Assembly: GCA_047975265.1 (NCBI GenBank)
Contig: JBKEDE010000029.1
Location: forward strand, 1-32,709
DNA length: 32,709 nt
Reading direction: 5' to 3'
DNA from: UJ101 sp047975265
Lineage (GTDB): Bacteria > Bacteroidota > Bacteroidia > Flavobacteriales > UJ101
Shown: positions 7,655 through 16,454 of the stretch, piece after piece
Position numbering within the stretch: position 1 is the stretch's first letter
Layout of the letters: the number at the start of each line of letters is the position of its first letter
Translations under genes and position numbers: made by a program
Notes under the pieces: generated by a model
What the model was told of the DNA's origin: nothing
Seen by the model: the letters and a program-made list of their open reading frames with translations, nothing else
Databases searched by the model: none

Positions 7655-9196
7655 TTATTTAGCCATAACTCGCAAATCAATTCTTCTATTCTGAGCTTTG
7701 CATTCATCGGTATCGTTTGCAGGACAAACAGGATGTTCCTGTCCATATCCTTCTGCTGTAATTTGACTAGCATTAACTCCCAAACTTACTAATTTTTCTT
7801 TGGCTGTTTCAGCTCTTTTTTGAGAAATTTCTTTGTTAGCTTCTAATGTTCCTGTATTATCTGTATAACCTCCTATTTTAATTTTAGTAGTAGGAAATGC
7901 TTTTAAAATAGCTACTAAATTCTTTAACTGCTCATCAGAAGTAGCTGTTAAATCAGAACTTCCGTGTTGAAAATACAAACGATCACAAGTAATCCAACCT
8001 TTTGTTTTATCTGTGTCTATTGGTTGGTCTCCTTTTAATGCCACTAATAATTTAGCTTCCGTAGAGTTATCACCTACTTTTAGTATTACTCCTTCTGGTA
8101 ATGTGATTTCTGTTTCTTTTCCCAAATCGTAAATAAAATTCCCTGTAGCATCTAAAGTTCCTGCAACCCCTTCTATTACTTTTTCTGCCCCTTCAGTTAC
8201 AGCATCAGTCGTTTCTCCTATGACCTCTCCTGTCTTTTCAACGGCCGATTTTCCTGCTTCTACTGCTCCATCTGCAACATTTTCAATTCCTTCACCGACT
8301 GCGTTTATTGTATCTTTAGCTGGTTCTGAAAAACATTTCCATAATAAAAATACTATTCCTATCAAAAGTACTAAAGGCAATAGCCATTTAATAAAAGAAG
8401 TTGTTTTTTCAGCTACTTTTTCTGCACCTTCAGCTACAGCATCAGTAGCTTCTCCTATGACCTCTCCTGTCTTTTCAACGGCTGATTTTCCTGCTTCTAC
8501 TGCATCTTCAGCTAAATCAGCTGCTCCATCTACTACTTTTCCTGCTCCTGAAGCTACTGTTTCAGCTACATCACTGATAACTTCCCCTGTTTTTTCAGCC
8601 GTAGCAGAAACTCCTTCTCCAATTGATCCAACAGTATTGGTTAATAATGAACCTATTTTTCCTAATCCTAATGTTCCTATTAAGCCTTGTAAAGACTCCG
8701 GAATAAACCCTAATAATCCACTTGACTGACTGTCGATCATTTCAGACAATCCTGTAGCATCAATATTATGGTCTTTTGCTCCTTTTCCTATTGCTCCTAA
8801 AACAGTAGGTGCAGCCATGCTTAATAATGCAGTAACCGAATTATTTTTTATTCCTGAAAAAGAGGCTACTTCATCAATTAATTTGTTTGCGTTACCTCCA
8901 AATAACTGGGAAACTACCTTTGTACCTTTTGACATTAAATCTTGATTTCCATCTCCGAAAAAACTTCCTAAATTTTCTAATATTCCGGTACCTTCTTCAC
9001 TTTTAGCAGTATCTAATAACTGCTGAGCTCCACTTTTTGTAGAAGCTTGATCTGTAAATTTCCCAATAACTAATGGGATTATTCCTGATAAAGCTTTTGA
9101 TATTCCTTCGTTACTTTCTCCTAAAAAGGATCCTGCCTGACTTACAAGTTCGTCAGTTAAGTAACCTTGTACTAATTTTAATAAGTTAAATGACAT
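7655..9196 (-). CDS. Envelope protein with DUF937-like N-terminus and OmpA C-terminal domain
   Basis: This 513-residue protein has three parts. Residues 1-190 resemble DUF937 (repeated small hydrophobic and glycine-rich segments, LTDELVSQAGSFLGES). Residues 190-345 are alanine/glycine/glutamate-rich repeats interrupted by one strong transmembrane segment (271-286, WLLPLVLLIGIVFLLW). Residues 400-513 form an OmpA-like peptidoglycan-binding domain with the GGYTDNTG motif (Asp446), the ISQKRA segment (Arg461) and QNRRIDLRV (504-512). There is no N-terminal signal peptide, so the internal helix probably anchors it in the inner membrane with the OmpA domain in the periplasm and DUF937 in the cytoplasm; this topology is inferred. 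Two near-identical 30-residue units (232-261 and 311-340) lie on opposite sides of the helix. Its physiological role is unknown. Confidence 0.85.
   Translation of the reverse strand: MSFNLLKLVQGYLTDELVSQAGSFLGESNEGISKALSGIIPLVIGKFTDQASTKSGAQQLLDTAKSEEGTGILENLGSFFGDGNQDLMSKGTKVVSQLFGGNANKLIDEVASFSGIKNNSVTALLSMAAPTVLGAIGKGAKDHNIDATGLSEMIDSQSSGLLGFIPESLQGLIGTLGLGKIGSLLTNTVGSIGEGVSATAEKTGEVISDVAETVASGAGKVVDGAADLAEDAVEAGKSAVEKTGEVIGEATDAVAEGAEKVAEKTTSFIKWLLPLVLLIGIVFLLWKCFSEPAKDTINAVGEGIENVADGAVEAGKSAVEKTGEVIGETTDAVTEGAEKVIEGVAGTLDATGNFIYDLGKETEITLPEGVILKVGDNSTEAKLLVALKGDQPIDTDKTKGWITCDRLYFQHGSSDLTATSDEQLKNLVAILKAFPTTKIKIGGYTDNTGTLEANKEISQKRAETAKEKLVSLGVNASQITAEGYGQEHPVCPANDTDECKAQNRRIDLRVMAK
8177..8266 (-). 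repeat. Intragenic repeat unit B (residues 311-340)
   Basis: This unit encodes AVEAGKSAVEKTGEVIGETT and ten further residues. It matches the unit at 8414-8503 with only a few substitutions at both DNA and protein level. It lies on the C-terminal side of the transmembrane helix. Confidence 0.85.
8414..8503 (-). repeat. Intragenic repeat unit A (residues 232-261)
   Basis: This unit encodes AVEAGKSAVEKTGEVIGEAT and ten further residues. It is the partner of the unit at 8177-8266 and lies on the N-terminal side of the transmembrane helix. A weaker related stretch (EKTGEVISDVAETV) precedes it at residues 201-214. Confidence 0.85.
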
Positions 9197-9296
9197 CTTA
9201 GTTTATTTATTTATTGATTTAATTTAGTTTGTTTATTAGATTATGAAATAATAAAATATACTTTCTTAAAAATTACTTATTCATATATAAAATTAT

Positions 9297-9587
9297 CTAT
9301 TTTTTCAGATATCTCAATCCTATTAACACTATTACAGATCCTATAATAGCATATATAAAATTCCAAAATCCGAGACTTAATTTTTCATCCATATGTTCAA
9401 AACTTAGAAGATCTTCCATATCAACCCCTCCTCTAAATAAAAGATTTCCTAAAAAGCCTCCTAAAAAAGCTCCCAAAATTCCAACCAATGAAGTCATCCA
9501 ACATCCTAAATTTTGATTTCCCGGTAAAAGTGCTTTAGCAATTGCTCCTGCAATAACGCCAAAAAACAACCATGATAATAAAAACAT
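9297..9587 (-). CDS. GlsB/YeaQ/YmgE family membrane protein
   Basis: This 96-residue protein has three hydrophobic segments rich in glycine and small residues (FFGVIAGAIAKALLPG, then LVGILGAFLGGFLGNLLF, then FIYAIIGSVIVLIGL). The G-x-I-A-x-x-L-x-P-G pattern of the first helix is typical of the transglycosylase-associated/GlsB stress-response family. Members are small inner-membrane proteins whose molecular function is still unclear. The segment between helices 2 and 3 (about residues 55-70) carries several acidic residues. It has its own promoter box and lies between the OmpA-family gene and panB on the same strand. Confidence 0.85.
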   Translation of the reverse strand: MFLLSWLFFGVIAGAIAKALLPGNQNLGCWMTSLVGILGAFLGGFLGNLLFRGGVDMEDLLSFEHMDEKLSLGFWNFIYAIIGSVIVLIGLRYLKK

Positions 9588-9614
9588 AACAAATTTTATT
9601 TAAATAATTAATGC

Positions 9615-9622
9615 CAAAAGTA
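9615..9622 (-). promoter_or_regulatory. Candidate -7 promoter box for the GlsB-like gene
   Basis: On the minus strand TACTTTTG matches TAnnTTTG exactly, 27 nt before the ATG at 9587. Confidence 0.5.
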
Positions 9623-9677
9623 CTATTTTTTTTCTAAAAAAACATATATTTATATTTGTATTACCTTGAAAAACTAT

Positions 9678-10499
9678 TTAATAACATTCATTTTCATTTG
9701 GAAAATCACTGCTTTTTACATCTTGAATATATTGTTGGACGGCATTTTTAATTTCTTCATGTAGATTTAAATACTTTCTTAAAAATTTAGGACTAAAACC
9801 CTTCGTCAATCCTAACGCATCATTCACAACCAAAACCTGACCGTCTGTTCCATTTCCTGCTCCTATACCGATGGTAGGAATGGATATTTTTTTTGAGACT
9901 TTACCTGCTAAATCCGAAGGTATTTTTTCCAAAACAATACTGAAGCAGCCTATTTGCTGCAAAAAGTCTGCATTTTGAATTAATAGCTCAGCTTCATCTA
10001 TACTTTTAGCCTGTACGGAATATCCGCCAAACTGATTAAATGATTGAGGTGTTAAACCTAAATGACCCATTACAGGAATTCCTGCATTCAAAATCTTTAC
10101 AATAGATTCTTCAATCTCTTTCCCTCCTTCTAATTTTACGGCATTGGCAGTAGTTTCTTTCATGATACGAATGGCAGATTCTAACGCTTTCTTGGGAGAT
10201 GACTGATAATAACCAAATGGAATATCAACAACAACAAAGGCTCTATTTACAGCTCGAGTTACCGCTTTTGCATGATAAATCATCTCATCAAGTGTAATGG
10301 GTAACGTAGATTCATTTCCTGCAAAAACATTAGAGGCTGAATCTCCTACTAAAATAATATCAATTCCCGCATGATCTAAAATTTGAGCTGTCGTAAAATC
10401 ATATGCCGTCAGCATACTTATTTTTTCTTTCTCGTTTTTAAGTTTTTGAATGGTTTTTACCGTTATCCTATTTTTATTTCCTAATATACCTGAAGACAT
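9678..10499 (-). CDS. panB: 3-methyl-2-oxobutanoate hydroxymethyltransferase
   Basis: PanB transfers a hydroxymethyl group from 5,10-methylene-tetrahydrofolate to alpha-ketoisovalerate, giving ketopantoate for pantothenate and coenzyme A synthesis in the cytoplasm. The 273-residue length is standard. The metal ligands are visible in ILVGDS (Asp53) and KLEGG (Glu124), and the catalytic base is expected at Glu191 in VLEKIP. The GIGAG loop and the N-terminal MLTAYDFTTA segment are also typical. No other pantothenate gene is adjacent. The start at 10499 gives a normal N-terminus. Confidence 0.96.
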   Translation of the reverse strand: MSSGILGNKNRITVKTIQKLKNEKEKISMLTAYDFTTAQILDHAGIDIILVGDSASNVFAGNESTLPITLDEMIYHAKAVTRAVNRAFVVVDIPFGYYQSSPKKALESAIRIMKETTANAVKLEGGKEIEESIVKILNAGIPVMGHLGLTPQSFNQFGGYSVQAKSIDEAELLIQNADFLQQIGCFSIVLEKIPSDLAGKVSKKISIPTIGIGAGNGTDGQVLVVNDALGLTKGFSPKFLRKYLNLHEEIKNAVQQYIQDVKSSDFPNENECY

Positions 10500-10605
10500 G
10501 TTTCTCTAAATTTTAAATTTGAATGTACTTATAATTTTTAAATTAAAAACTATTTTTAATAATTTTTTAATAACAAAACTTTATGAATCCTTAGATTTAA
10601 TTTTA

Positions 10606-10613
10606 TACTTTTG
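10606..10613 (+). promoter_or_regulatory. Candidate -7 promoter box for the M1 aminopeptidase
   Basis: TACTTTTG matches TAnnTTTG exactly, 42 nt upstream of the ATG at 10656, in an AT-rich 156-bp divergent gap shared with panB. Confidence 0.5.
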
Positions 10614-10655
10614 AAAAAAAGAAATACTTTCGTGTGTTAAATTAAAATAAATTTC

Positions 10656-13148
10656 ATGGTAAAAAAAATCATCAGCCTATCCTTAATTTTAGGAATTTTC
10701 TTTATTAATGCTCAAATCCATCCGGATCGTGAGTTAAGTTGGAAAGAAAAATACAATGCTACACCAGAAAAGATAAATGAACTTGTACATACCAAATTAA
10801 AACTTCGTTTTGATTATTCTAAAAAACAGGTATTAGGGGAAGAATGGGTAACCATTAAACCTCATTTTTATAATCAGAATACACTGGTTTTAGATGCTAA
10901 AGCTATGGATATCCATGAAATTACTTTAAACAATAAAAAATTATCTTTTAAATACGATGGACTTCAATTACGTATTCAATTAGATAAAACCTATACAAGA
11001 AGTCAATCGTACACCATTTATATAAAGTATACGGCTAAACCTGAAGAAGTTAAACAAAAAGGAAGTGTTGCTATCAATGATGCAAAAGGATTATACTTTA
11101 TTAATGCAGATGGTTCTGAAAAAGACAAGCCTACTCAAATTTGGACACAGGGAGAAACCGAAGCCAGCAGTTGTTGGTTTCCAACAATCGATGCTCCAAA
11201 TCAAAAAACAACTCAAGAAATTGAATTAATTGTTCCTGACTGGTATGTAACACTTTCCAACGGGTTATTAAAATCACAAACTAAAAATGGAGATGGTACT
11301 CGAACCGATTATTGGAAAATGGATTTACCTCATGCCCCTTACCTGTTTTTTGTGGGTGTTGGAGAATATGAAATCATTAAAGATTCATGGAAAGGAAAGC
11401 CGGTTAACTATTATGTAGAAAAAGAATTTGCCAAATATGCTAAAGGAATGTACGGAATGACACCGGAAATGCTCACTTTTTTTTCTGACATTACAGGAGT
11501 GGAATACCCTTGGTCTAAGTTTGACCAAATTTCAGCAAGAGATTATGTAAGTGGTGCTATGGAAAATACAACAGCTGTTTTGCATCAGCACTCTGTAAAC
11601 CAGACAGATAAAGAATTAGCTGATGAAAATCGTTGGGAATCAGTTATTGCTCACGAAGCCTTTCATCATTGGTTTGGAGATTATGTTACGTGTGAAAGTT
11701 GGGCAAATTTAACCGTAAATGAATCTTTTGCTAACTATTCCGAATACTTATGGAAAGAATATAAATATGGTCGAGATGATGCTGATGCTCATTTGGATGA
11801 AGATTCGGAAGGCTATAAATTTGGAAATAATGAAAACAAAAAATTAGTTCGGTTTGGTTATGATGATAAAGAAGATGTATTTGATGCCGTAACCTACAAC
11901 AAAGGTGGAGCTATTTTACACATGTTGCGTGATTATATTGGATTTGACGCTTTTAAAGCAGGTATGAACCGCTACTTGACTCAAAATAAATTCGGAACAG
12001 GAGAAGCTCACCAATTACGGTTAGCCTTTGAAGAAGTTAGTGGTAAAGATTTAAACTGGTTTTTTAACCAATGGTATTTTGGAAGCGGACACCCTAAATT
12101 AAATATAGATTACGGTTATGACGATCAAACCCGCGAAGCCGTTGTAACTATAGAACAGACCCAAAAAGATTTGTTTGAACTTCCAATCAATATAGGACTT
12201 TATCATAATGGAAACCATTCAATTGAAAAAGTTTGGCTCAATGAGAAAAAGGAGGTATTCAAGTTTAAAACGGATGGAAAACCTGATTTAATCAATATGG
12301 ATGATGAAAAAGTATTGTTGATTGACCGTACGGAAAATAAGACACCTGAAAATTATATTTTTCAATACAGCCATGTAAAAAATTACAAAGATCGTAAAGA
12401 AGCATTGGAGAAAACAAAAGATTTGATTTCAACCAATTCCAATGTTTTAAAAATGTATAAAAAAGCACTTTATGATCCTTACTACGAAATTCGTTTAATC
12501 GCTTTGCTTAACTTAAATATGGAAGATACAAAAATAAAAAAAGAAACACTTCCTATTATTGAAAAAATAGCAAAAAATGATTCTAAAAATTTAGTTCGTG
12601 CCCGTGCTATTCAAATTTTAGCTTCATTAGAAAATAAGTCTTACTTGCCCTTGTTTCAAAAAGGTTTAAAAGTAAATTCAACAGCTATTTCCACAGCATC
12701 TCTATTCGGAATGTATGAAGTAGATCCAAACGCTGCCATAGACTACATTAAGAAAAATTCTATGGAAATTAAAGGGTTGGATGATTTTTCCTTTATTTTG
12801 ATTAAAATATATATCGAAGGTCGTGAAGAATCTCAAATAGAAAATGTTGCTAAATTTGTTAATATGTATCCTTTTATACAAACAAAAGAAGATGCCGATA
12901 TTTTAAAAGAAGGTTATGACTGGGTCGTACAATCAGATCATTTAAAAGCAACACAGAATTTAGGTGATGCCTTTGTTAATACGGCTATAACGTATAAACA
13001 ATATGGCGTAGCACAACGTTTAATACCTATGGTAGAAGAAGCCATTCAAACAAAACAGAATTTATACAACCAAACTCATTCAGAATCTGTTTTAAAACAA
13101 ATTGATTATCTTCAAAAAACCATTGAAAAAATGAAAAATATTCAATAA
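10656..13148 (+). CDS. Secreted M1 family metallo-aminopeptidase
   Basis: This 830-residue zinc peptidase starts with a signal peptide (KKIISLSLILGIFFINAQ), so it acts in the periplasm or outside the cell. It should remove N-terminal residues from peptides. The gluzincin motif HEAFHHWFGD gives zinc ligands His333 and His337 and catalytic Glu334. The third ligand, Glu356 in VNESFANY, lies at the usual spacing. The exopeptidase motif GAMEN is at 300-304. The last 250 residues are helical repeats like the ERAP1 C-terminal region. There is no T9SS sorting domain. The next gene is another secreted hydrolase with its own promoter, so the two may both serve peptide or lipid nutrient scavenging, which is an inference. 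Confidence 0.94.
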   Translation: MVKKIISLSLILGIFFINAQIHPDRELSWKEKYNATPEKINELVHTKLKLRFDYSKKQVLGEEWVTIKPHFYNQNTLVLDAKAMDIHEITLNNKKLSFKYDGLQLRIQLDKTYTRSQSYTIYIKYTAKPEEVKQKGSVAINDAKGLYFINADGSEKDKPTQIWTQGETEASSCWFPTIDAPNQKTTQEIELIVPDWYVTLSNGLLKSQTKNGDGTRTDYWKMDLPHAPYLFFVGVGEYEIIKDSWKGKPVNYYVEKEFAKYAKGMYGMTPEMLTFFSDITGVEYPWSKFDQISARDYVSGAMENTTAVLHQHSVNQTDKELADENRWESVIAHEAFHHWFGDYVTCESWANLTVNESFANYSEYLWKEYKYGRDDADAHLDEDSEGYKFGNNENKKLVRFGYDDKEDVFDAVTYNKGGAILHMLRDYIGFDAFKAGMNRYLTQNKFGTGEAHQLRLAFEEVSGKDLNWFFNQWYFGSGHPKLNIDYGYDDQTREAVVTIEQTQKDLFELPINIGLYHNGNHSIEKVWLNEKKEVFKFKTDGKPDLINMDDEKVLLIDRTENKTPENYIFQYSHVKNYKDRKEALEKTKDLISTNSNVLKMYKKALYDPYYEIRLIALLNLNMEDTKIKKETLPIIEKIAKNDSKNLVRARAIQILASLENKSYLPLFQKGLKVNSTAISTASLFGMYEVDPNAAIDYIKKNSMEIKGLDDFSFILIKIYIEGREESQIENVAKFVNMYPFIQTKEDADILKEGYDWVVQSDHLKATQNLGDAFVNTAITYKQYGVAQRLIPMVEEAIQTKQNLYNQTHSESVLKQIDYLQKTIEKMKNIQ

Positions 13149-13238
13149 AGTATTTTATAATTTTGAATTAATCGAATTTTTTAACTATTTTTTTATTATA
13201 TTATACAAACTTAGATTTTAAATCAAGCTGTTTTTTTA

Positions 13239-13246
13239 TATATTTG
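13239..13246 (+). promoter_or_regulatory. Candidate -7 promoter box for the T9SS-sorted hydrolase
   Basis: TATATTTG matches TAnnTTTG exactly, 31 nt upstream of the ATG at 13278. Confidence 0.55.
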
Positions 13247-13277
13247 GAATCATACCTAACGATATAAAAAACATCAT

Positions 13278-15194
13278 ATGAAAAAATTTATCTCACTTGC
13301 ACTGTTATGCTCAGTGCTGTTGTGTTATGCTCAGAAAAGAGGCGAATTAATTTCGTACGAATTGAAATTAGACTTATCTGCACATGGTATTGAGTCATGG
13401 ATTCATCAGAATATTAGTTCCGATTTATCCATTGACCCTACAATCTTAAATTTCTTGCTTTTCAATAAAAAAGCATTGAAAGCCTACAAAGTAACTTATT
13501 GGACGGAAGATTACGACCAAACACTCCTGAAAGCAACCGGGCTTGTTATGATTCCTGATACAGATCAGTACAAAACCATTGTAACTTACGGTCATCCTAC
13601 TACCGATAAAAAGGAGAATGTGCCTTCCAACCTCAGAGATGCTTTAATTATCAATTTTGTTATGCCATTTAGTTACGTACTTAATGGTTTTGTGGTCATT
13701 GCTCCCGATTATATAGGATTGGGAGATGGTGAAGGAATTCATCGTTATTTACATGCTAAGACAGAAGCTAATGCTGTGATTGATATGCGACGAGCTTCTG
13801 ATTCTTTGTTTACTATTCTTCAAACCAAATTAAACGGTCAAAATTTTCTTGCCGGATATTCACAAGGAGCTCATGCCGGAATGGCAACTTTGAAAGCTCT
13901 GAAAGAAGAGTATAACAATGAATACACCTTTGATTATACTTTCCTTCTGTCCGGACCGTATGATATGTCAGATTCTAACTGGAATCATTATCTATCGAAT
14001 CAAGAAATTTCTCCTTTTCCTCCCGTTCAATTATCTACGATTTATACATGCAATTCCATAGGGTATCCTTTATATTCAAACAGTAGTGAAATGCTGAAGC
14101 CTCAATATGATAAAGCATACAATGATCACATTGTGGGGTTTGCCAACGGACTGTCTCTTCCCGGATTTAACCTCAAATGGAAAAAAATGTTTAATGATGA
14201 TTGGATTGCCCCTTTATTAAATACTTCTACCAGATCCAATACACCTTTATTCCAATGTTTGAGGGAAAATGATGTGTACGATTGGAAAAACACAAACGAA
14301 ACCACTTTAGCTTTTTCAGTAATCGATCAAGTAGTCCCTTATAAAAATACCATAAAAACAGTTAAAACCCAACAAAATTATTACTCTTGGTATGATTTCT
14401 GGAATCGTTTAAAAATAAAACCATTTCCTGTATTTGGAGGACATATTATTGGAACAGCTCCTTATTTGGTTGCCAGTAATGCCGATTTTTCGTTAAGAAG
14501 ATTTATCTACAATGTTTCTCGTTCTTTTAATCTTAAAAGTAATAGAGCCGCTCAATCTGATGAAGCTGAAATTACGGATATTATCGATTTTAACGGTAAT
14601 CAGAAAAAGTCTCGAAAAAGTTTAACTACGGAAAATTTAGATCCGGGTGTTTATATGTTAAAAAAACAATACAATGACGGAACAGTTGCCTATGAGCCTT
14701 TTGCTAAGAAAGAACGTTTTTTCTTGGAAAATGCTGATCCTATCCTCAAAAAAAATGAGCAAGAACTTATGATTAGCATAAAAGAACTTGACCAAACCAT
14801 TTCAAAGATTACAATTAATGATGATACGGTTCCTTTCACAATTAAAGACCATACAATCCATATTAAAAACGATTATTTACAATCATTAGACAATACTTTA
14901 GTCATTTATACCCAAGAACTCGATGAATATGCTTTCAAAGTTCCCGAAGTTGAAAAACCTTTGGATGTGAGTAAAAATATTGCTGTATATACCCACGAAA
15001 ACTCCATTTTTGTCCGATCGAAAGAAAAACTTCATACGGTTGAGGTTTATAATTTAGTAGGACAAAAAATCTTTTCAAAGGGAAATATCCTCAATAATGA
15101 ATACCAAATTCCTCTAAAAAATATCCAAGGGGTTTTGATTATCAAAGTGATTGATCAAAAAGGAAATACCGCTCAAAAAAGAGTATCTATGTAA
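13278..15194 (+). CDS. T9SS-exported alpha/beta hydrolase (lipase or esterase-like)
   Basis: This 638-residue protein begins with a signal peptide (MKKFISLALLCSVLLCYAQ). The catalytic region shows an alpha/beta-hydrolase fold: an oxyanion-type VTYGHPTT strand, then FVVIAPDYIGLGDGEG, then the nucleophile elbow GYSQGAH with Ser195, and a likely catalytic histidine in FGGHIIG. The layout recalls secretory lipases and serine carboxyl-esterases, but the substrate is unknown. The final 75 residues (VEVYNLVGQKIFSK and the terminal IIKVIDQKGN region) form a type A T9SS sorting domain, so the protein should cross the outer membrane. The gene ends 2 nt before the convergent proline dehydrogenase stop, leaving no room for a separate terminator. 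Confidence 0.88.
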   Translation: MKKFISLALLCSVLLCYAQKRGELISYELKLDLSAHGIESWIHQNISSDLSIDPTILNFLLFNKKALKAYKVTYWTEDYDQTLLKATGLVMIPDTDQYKTIVTYGHPTTDKKENVPSNLRDALIINFVMPFSYVLNGFVVIAPDYIGLGDGEGIHRYLHAKTEANAVIDMRRASDSLFTILQTKLNGQNFLAGYSQGAHAGMATLKALKEEYNNEYTFDYTFLLSGPYDMSDSNWNHYLSNQEISPFPPVQLSTIYTCNSIGYPLYSNSSEMLKPQYDKAYNDHIVGFANGLSLPGFNLKWKKMFNDDWIAPLLNTSTRSNTPLFQCLRENDVYDWKNTNETTLAFSVIDQVVPYKNTIKTVKTQQNYYSWYDFWNRLKIKPFPVFGGHIIGTAPYLVASNADFSLRRFIYNVSRSFNLKSNRAAQSDEAEITDIIDFNGNQKKSRKSLTTENLDPGVYMLKKQYNDGTVAYEPFAKKERFFLENADPILKKNEQELMISIKELDQTISKITINDDTVPFTIKDHTIHIKNDYLQSLDNTLVIYTQELDEYAFKVPEVEKPLDVSKNIAVYTHENSIFVRSKEKLHTVEVYNLVGQKIFSKGNILNNEYQIPLKNIQGVLIIKVIDQKGNTAQKRVSM

Positions 15195-15196
15195 CA

Positions 15197-16360
15197 CTAT
15201 CTCTTTCTACGCTTTATTTCTTGTTTAATTAAATCCAGTTCGCGGGTAGTCTGTCCTGCTATTGAAGTATTTTCTTCCGCTCTTCGGATCAAATAAGGCA
15301 TGACATCTTGTACGGGCCCGTAAGGCAAATATTTCGTTACATTAAATCCTTCTTTAGCTGCATTGAATGAAATGTTGTCACTCATTCCATACAACTGCCC
15401 TAACCAAATATGATCATGATTGGTTGATAACCCTTTGTTTTCAATAGTAGATAATACAATCTCAGAACTTTTTTCATTATGTGTTCCGGCAAATAATAAA
15501 ATTCGGTCAATTCGGTTTAAAATAAATTCCAATGCAGCATCGTACAACTGGTCTGTCGCCTCTTTTGTAGAATTAATTGGTGATGGATAACCTTTTTCTT
15601 TTGCTCTCTCACGCTCTTTTTCCATATAAGCTCCCCGAACCACTTTAAATCCTAAAATATAATTTTCTTTTTGAGCTCGTTCATAAATTTCTTGTAAATA
15701 ATCCAATCGGTCATGACGATACATCTGAAGCGTGTTACTCACAATACAATATTCTTTGTTAAACTCACGCATCAAATCTTCTACTAAATCATCTATGGCT
15801 GTCTGCCCCCACGAATCTTCAGCATCAACCATTATTCTAACATGTAGTTGGTGTGCTTTTTTGCACACTTCGTAATAACGTGATTTTACACGTTCCCAAG
15901 CGGCTTGATCTTTATCAGAGAGTGTTTCTTTGTTTTGAATTTTTTCATACAAATTAAGGCTTCCGAAACCTGTCGGTTTAAAGACAACAAAAGGAATTCC
16001 TTCTGTTTTTTTTGTTAAATCTATGTTTTCTAAAACTTCTTGAAATGTTCTGTCAAAATCAGATTCATTATCTTTCCCTTCTACCGAATAATCTAAAATA
16101 CTCTTGACGTTATAATCATTTAATGTTTTGATTAGTTTTAAACTTTCCTGTTTGTTTTCTCCTGCACAAAAATGTTTAAATACCGTTTGTTTCACCATAT
16201 TTTTTATTAAACCGATACCAATGGTTTTATTCAACATAAAAGAGCCAACATTTGTTAAGGTTTCGCTGGCTATCATACTAAATAAATAGTATGCTTTTTT
16301 TAATTCGTAATCTGTTTTTACTTTAAAAGCGACTTCAGTATTATCAAATCGTTTCGACAT
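15197..16360 (-). CDS. Proline dehydrogenase, monofunctional
   Basis: The FAD enzyme oxidises proline to pyrroline-5-carboxylate, the first step of proline catabolism, and passes electrons to the membrane quinone pool. The 387-residue TIM-barrel protein contains the family signatures RIMVDAEDSWGQ, LGFKVVRGAYME, FAGTHNEKS and the C-terminal VTKYLPYGPVQDVMPYLIRRAEEN. The last includes the RRxxEN motif that binds substrate carboxylate. It lacks the P5C dehydrogenase half of bifunctional PutA, whose reaction would need a separate gene outside this window. The gene is transcribed divergently from aroB with 94 bp between the starts. Confidence 0.94.
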   Translation of the reverse strand: MSKRFDNTEVAFKVKTDYELKKAYYLFSMIASETLTNVGSFMLNKTIGIGLIKNMVKQTVFKHFCAGENKQESLKLIKTLNDYNVKSILDYSVEGKDNESDFDRTFQEVLENIDLTKKTEGIPFVVFKPTGFGSLNLYEKIQNKETLSDKDQAAWERVKSRYYEVCKKAHQLHVRIMVDAEDSWGQTAIDDLVEDLMREFNKEYCIVSNTLQMYRHDRLDYLQEIYERAQKENYILGFKVVRGAYMEKERERAKEKGYPSPINSTKEATDQLYDAALEFILNRIDRILLFAGTHNEKSSEIVLSTIENKGLSTNHDHIWLGQLYGMSDNISFNAAKEGFNVTKYLPYGPVQDVMPYLIRRAEENTSIAGQTTRELDLIKQEIKRRKR

Positions 16361-16382
16361 TTTTCTTTTAATTTAAACGTTC

Positions 16383-16390
16383 CAAAAATA
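16383..16390 (-). promoter_or_regulatory. Candidate -7 promoter box for proline dehydrogenase
   Basis: On the minus strand TATTTTTG matches TAnnTTTG exactly, 22 nt before the ATG at 16360. Confidence 0.5.
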
Positions 16391-16439
16391 ATTATTATTT
16401 TTATATTTTCTAATCTATTTAGATAAACATGATAAAAAA

Positions 16440-16447
16440 TATTTTTG
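16440..16447 (+). promoter_or_regulatory. Candidate -7 promoter box very close to the aroB start
   Basis: TATTTTTG matches TAnnTTTG exactly but ends only 7 nt before the aroB ATG. If used, the transcript would be leaderless or nearly so. In such an AT-rich gap a chance match is possible. Confidence 0.35.
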
Positions 16448-16454
16448 AATAAAC

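Noticed and set aside
8220..8729. 169-codon plus-strand frame opposite the OmpA/DUF937 gene
   Set aside because: Its Ser/Pro/Ala/Thr-rich composition is the mirror of the Ala/Glu/Gly repeats on the real strand; it shows no motif and no promoter.
9651..9658. TATATTTG promoter box on the plus strand
   Set aside because: It matches the consensus, but both neighbouring genes are on the minus strand and no plus-strand gene follows.
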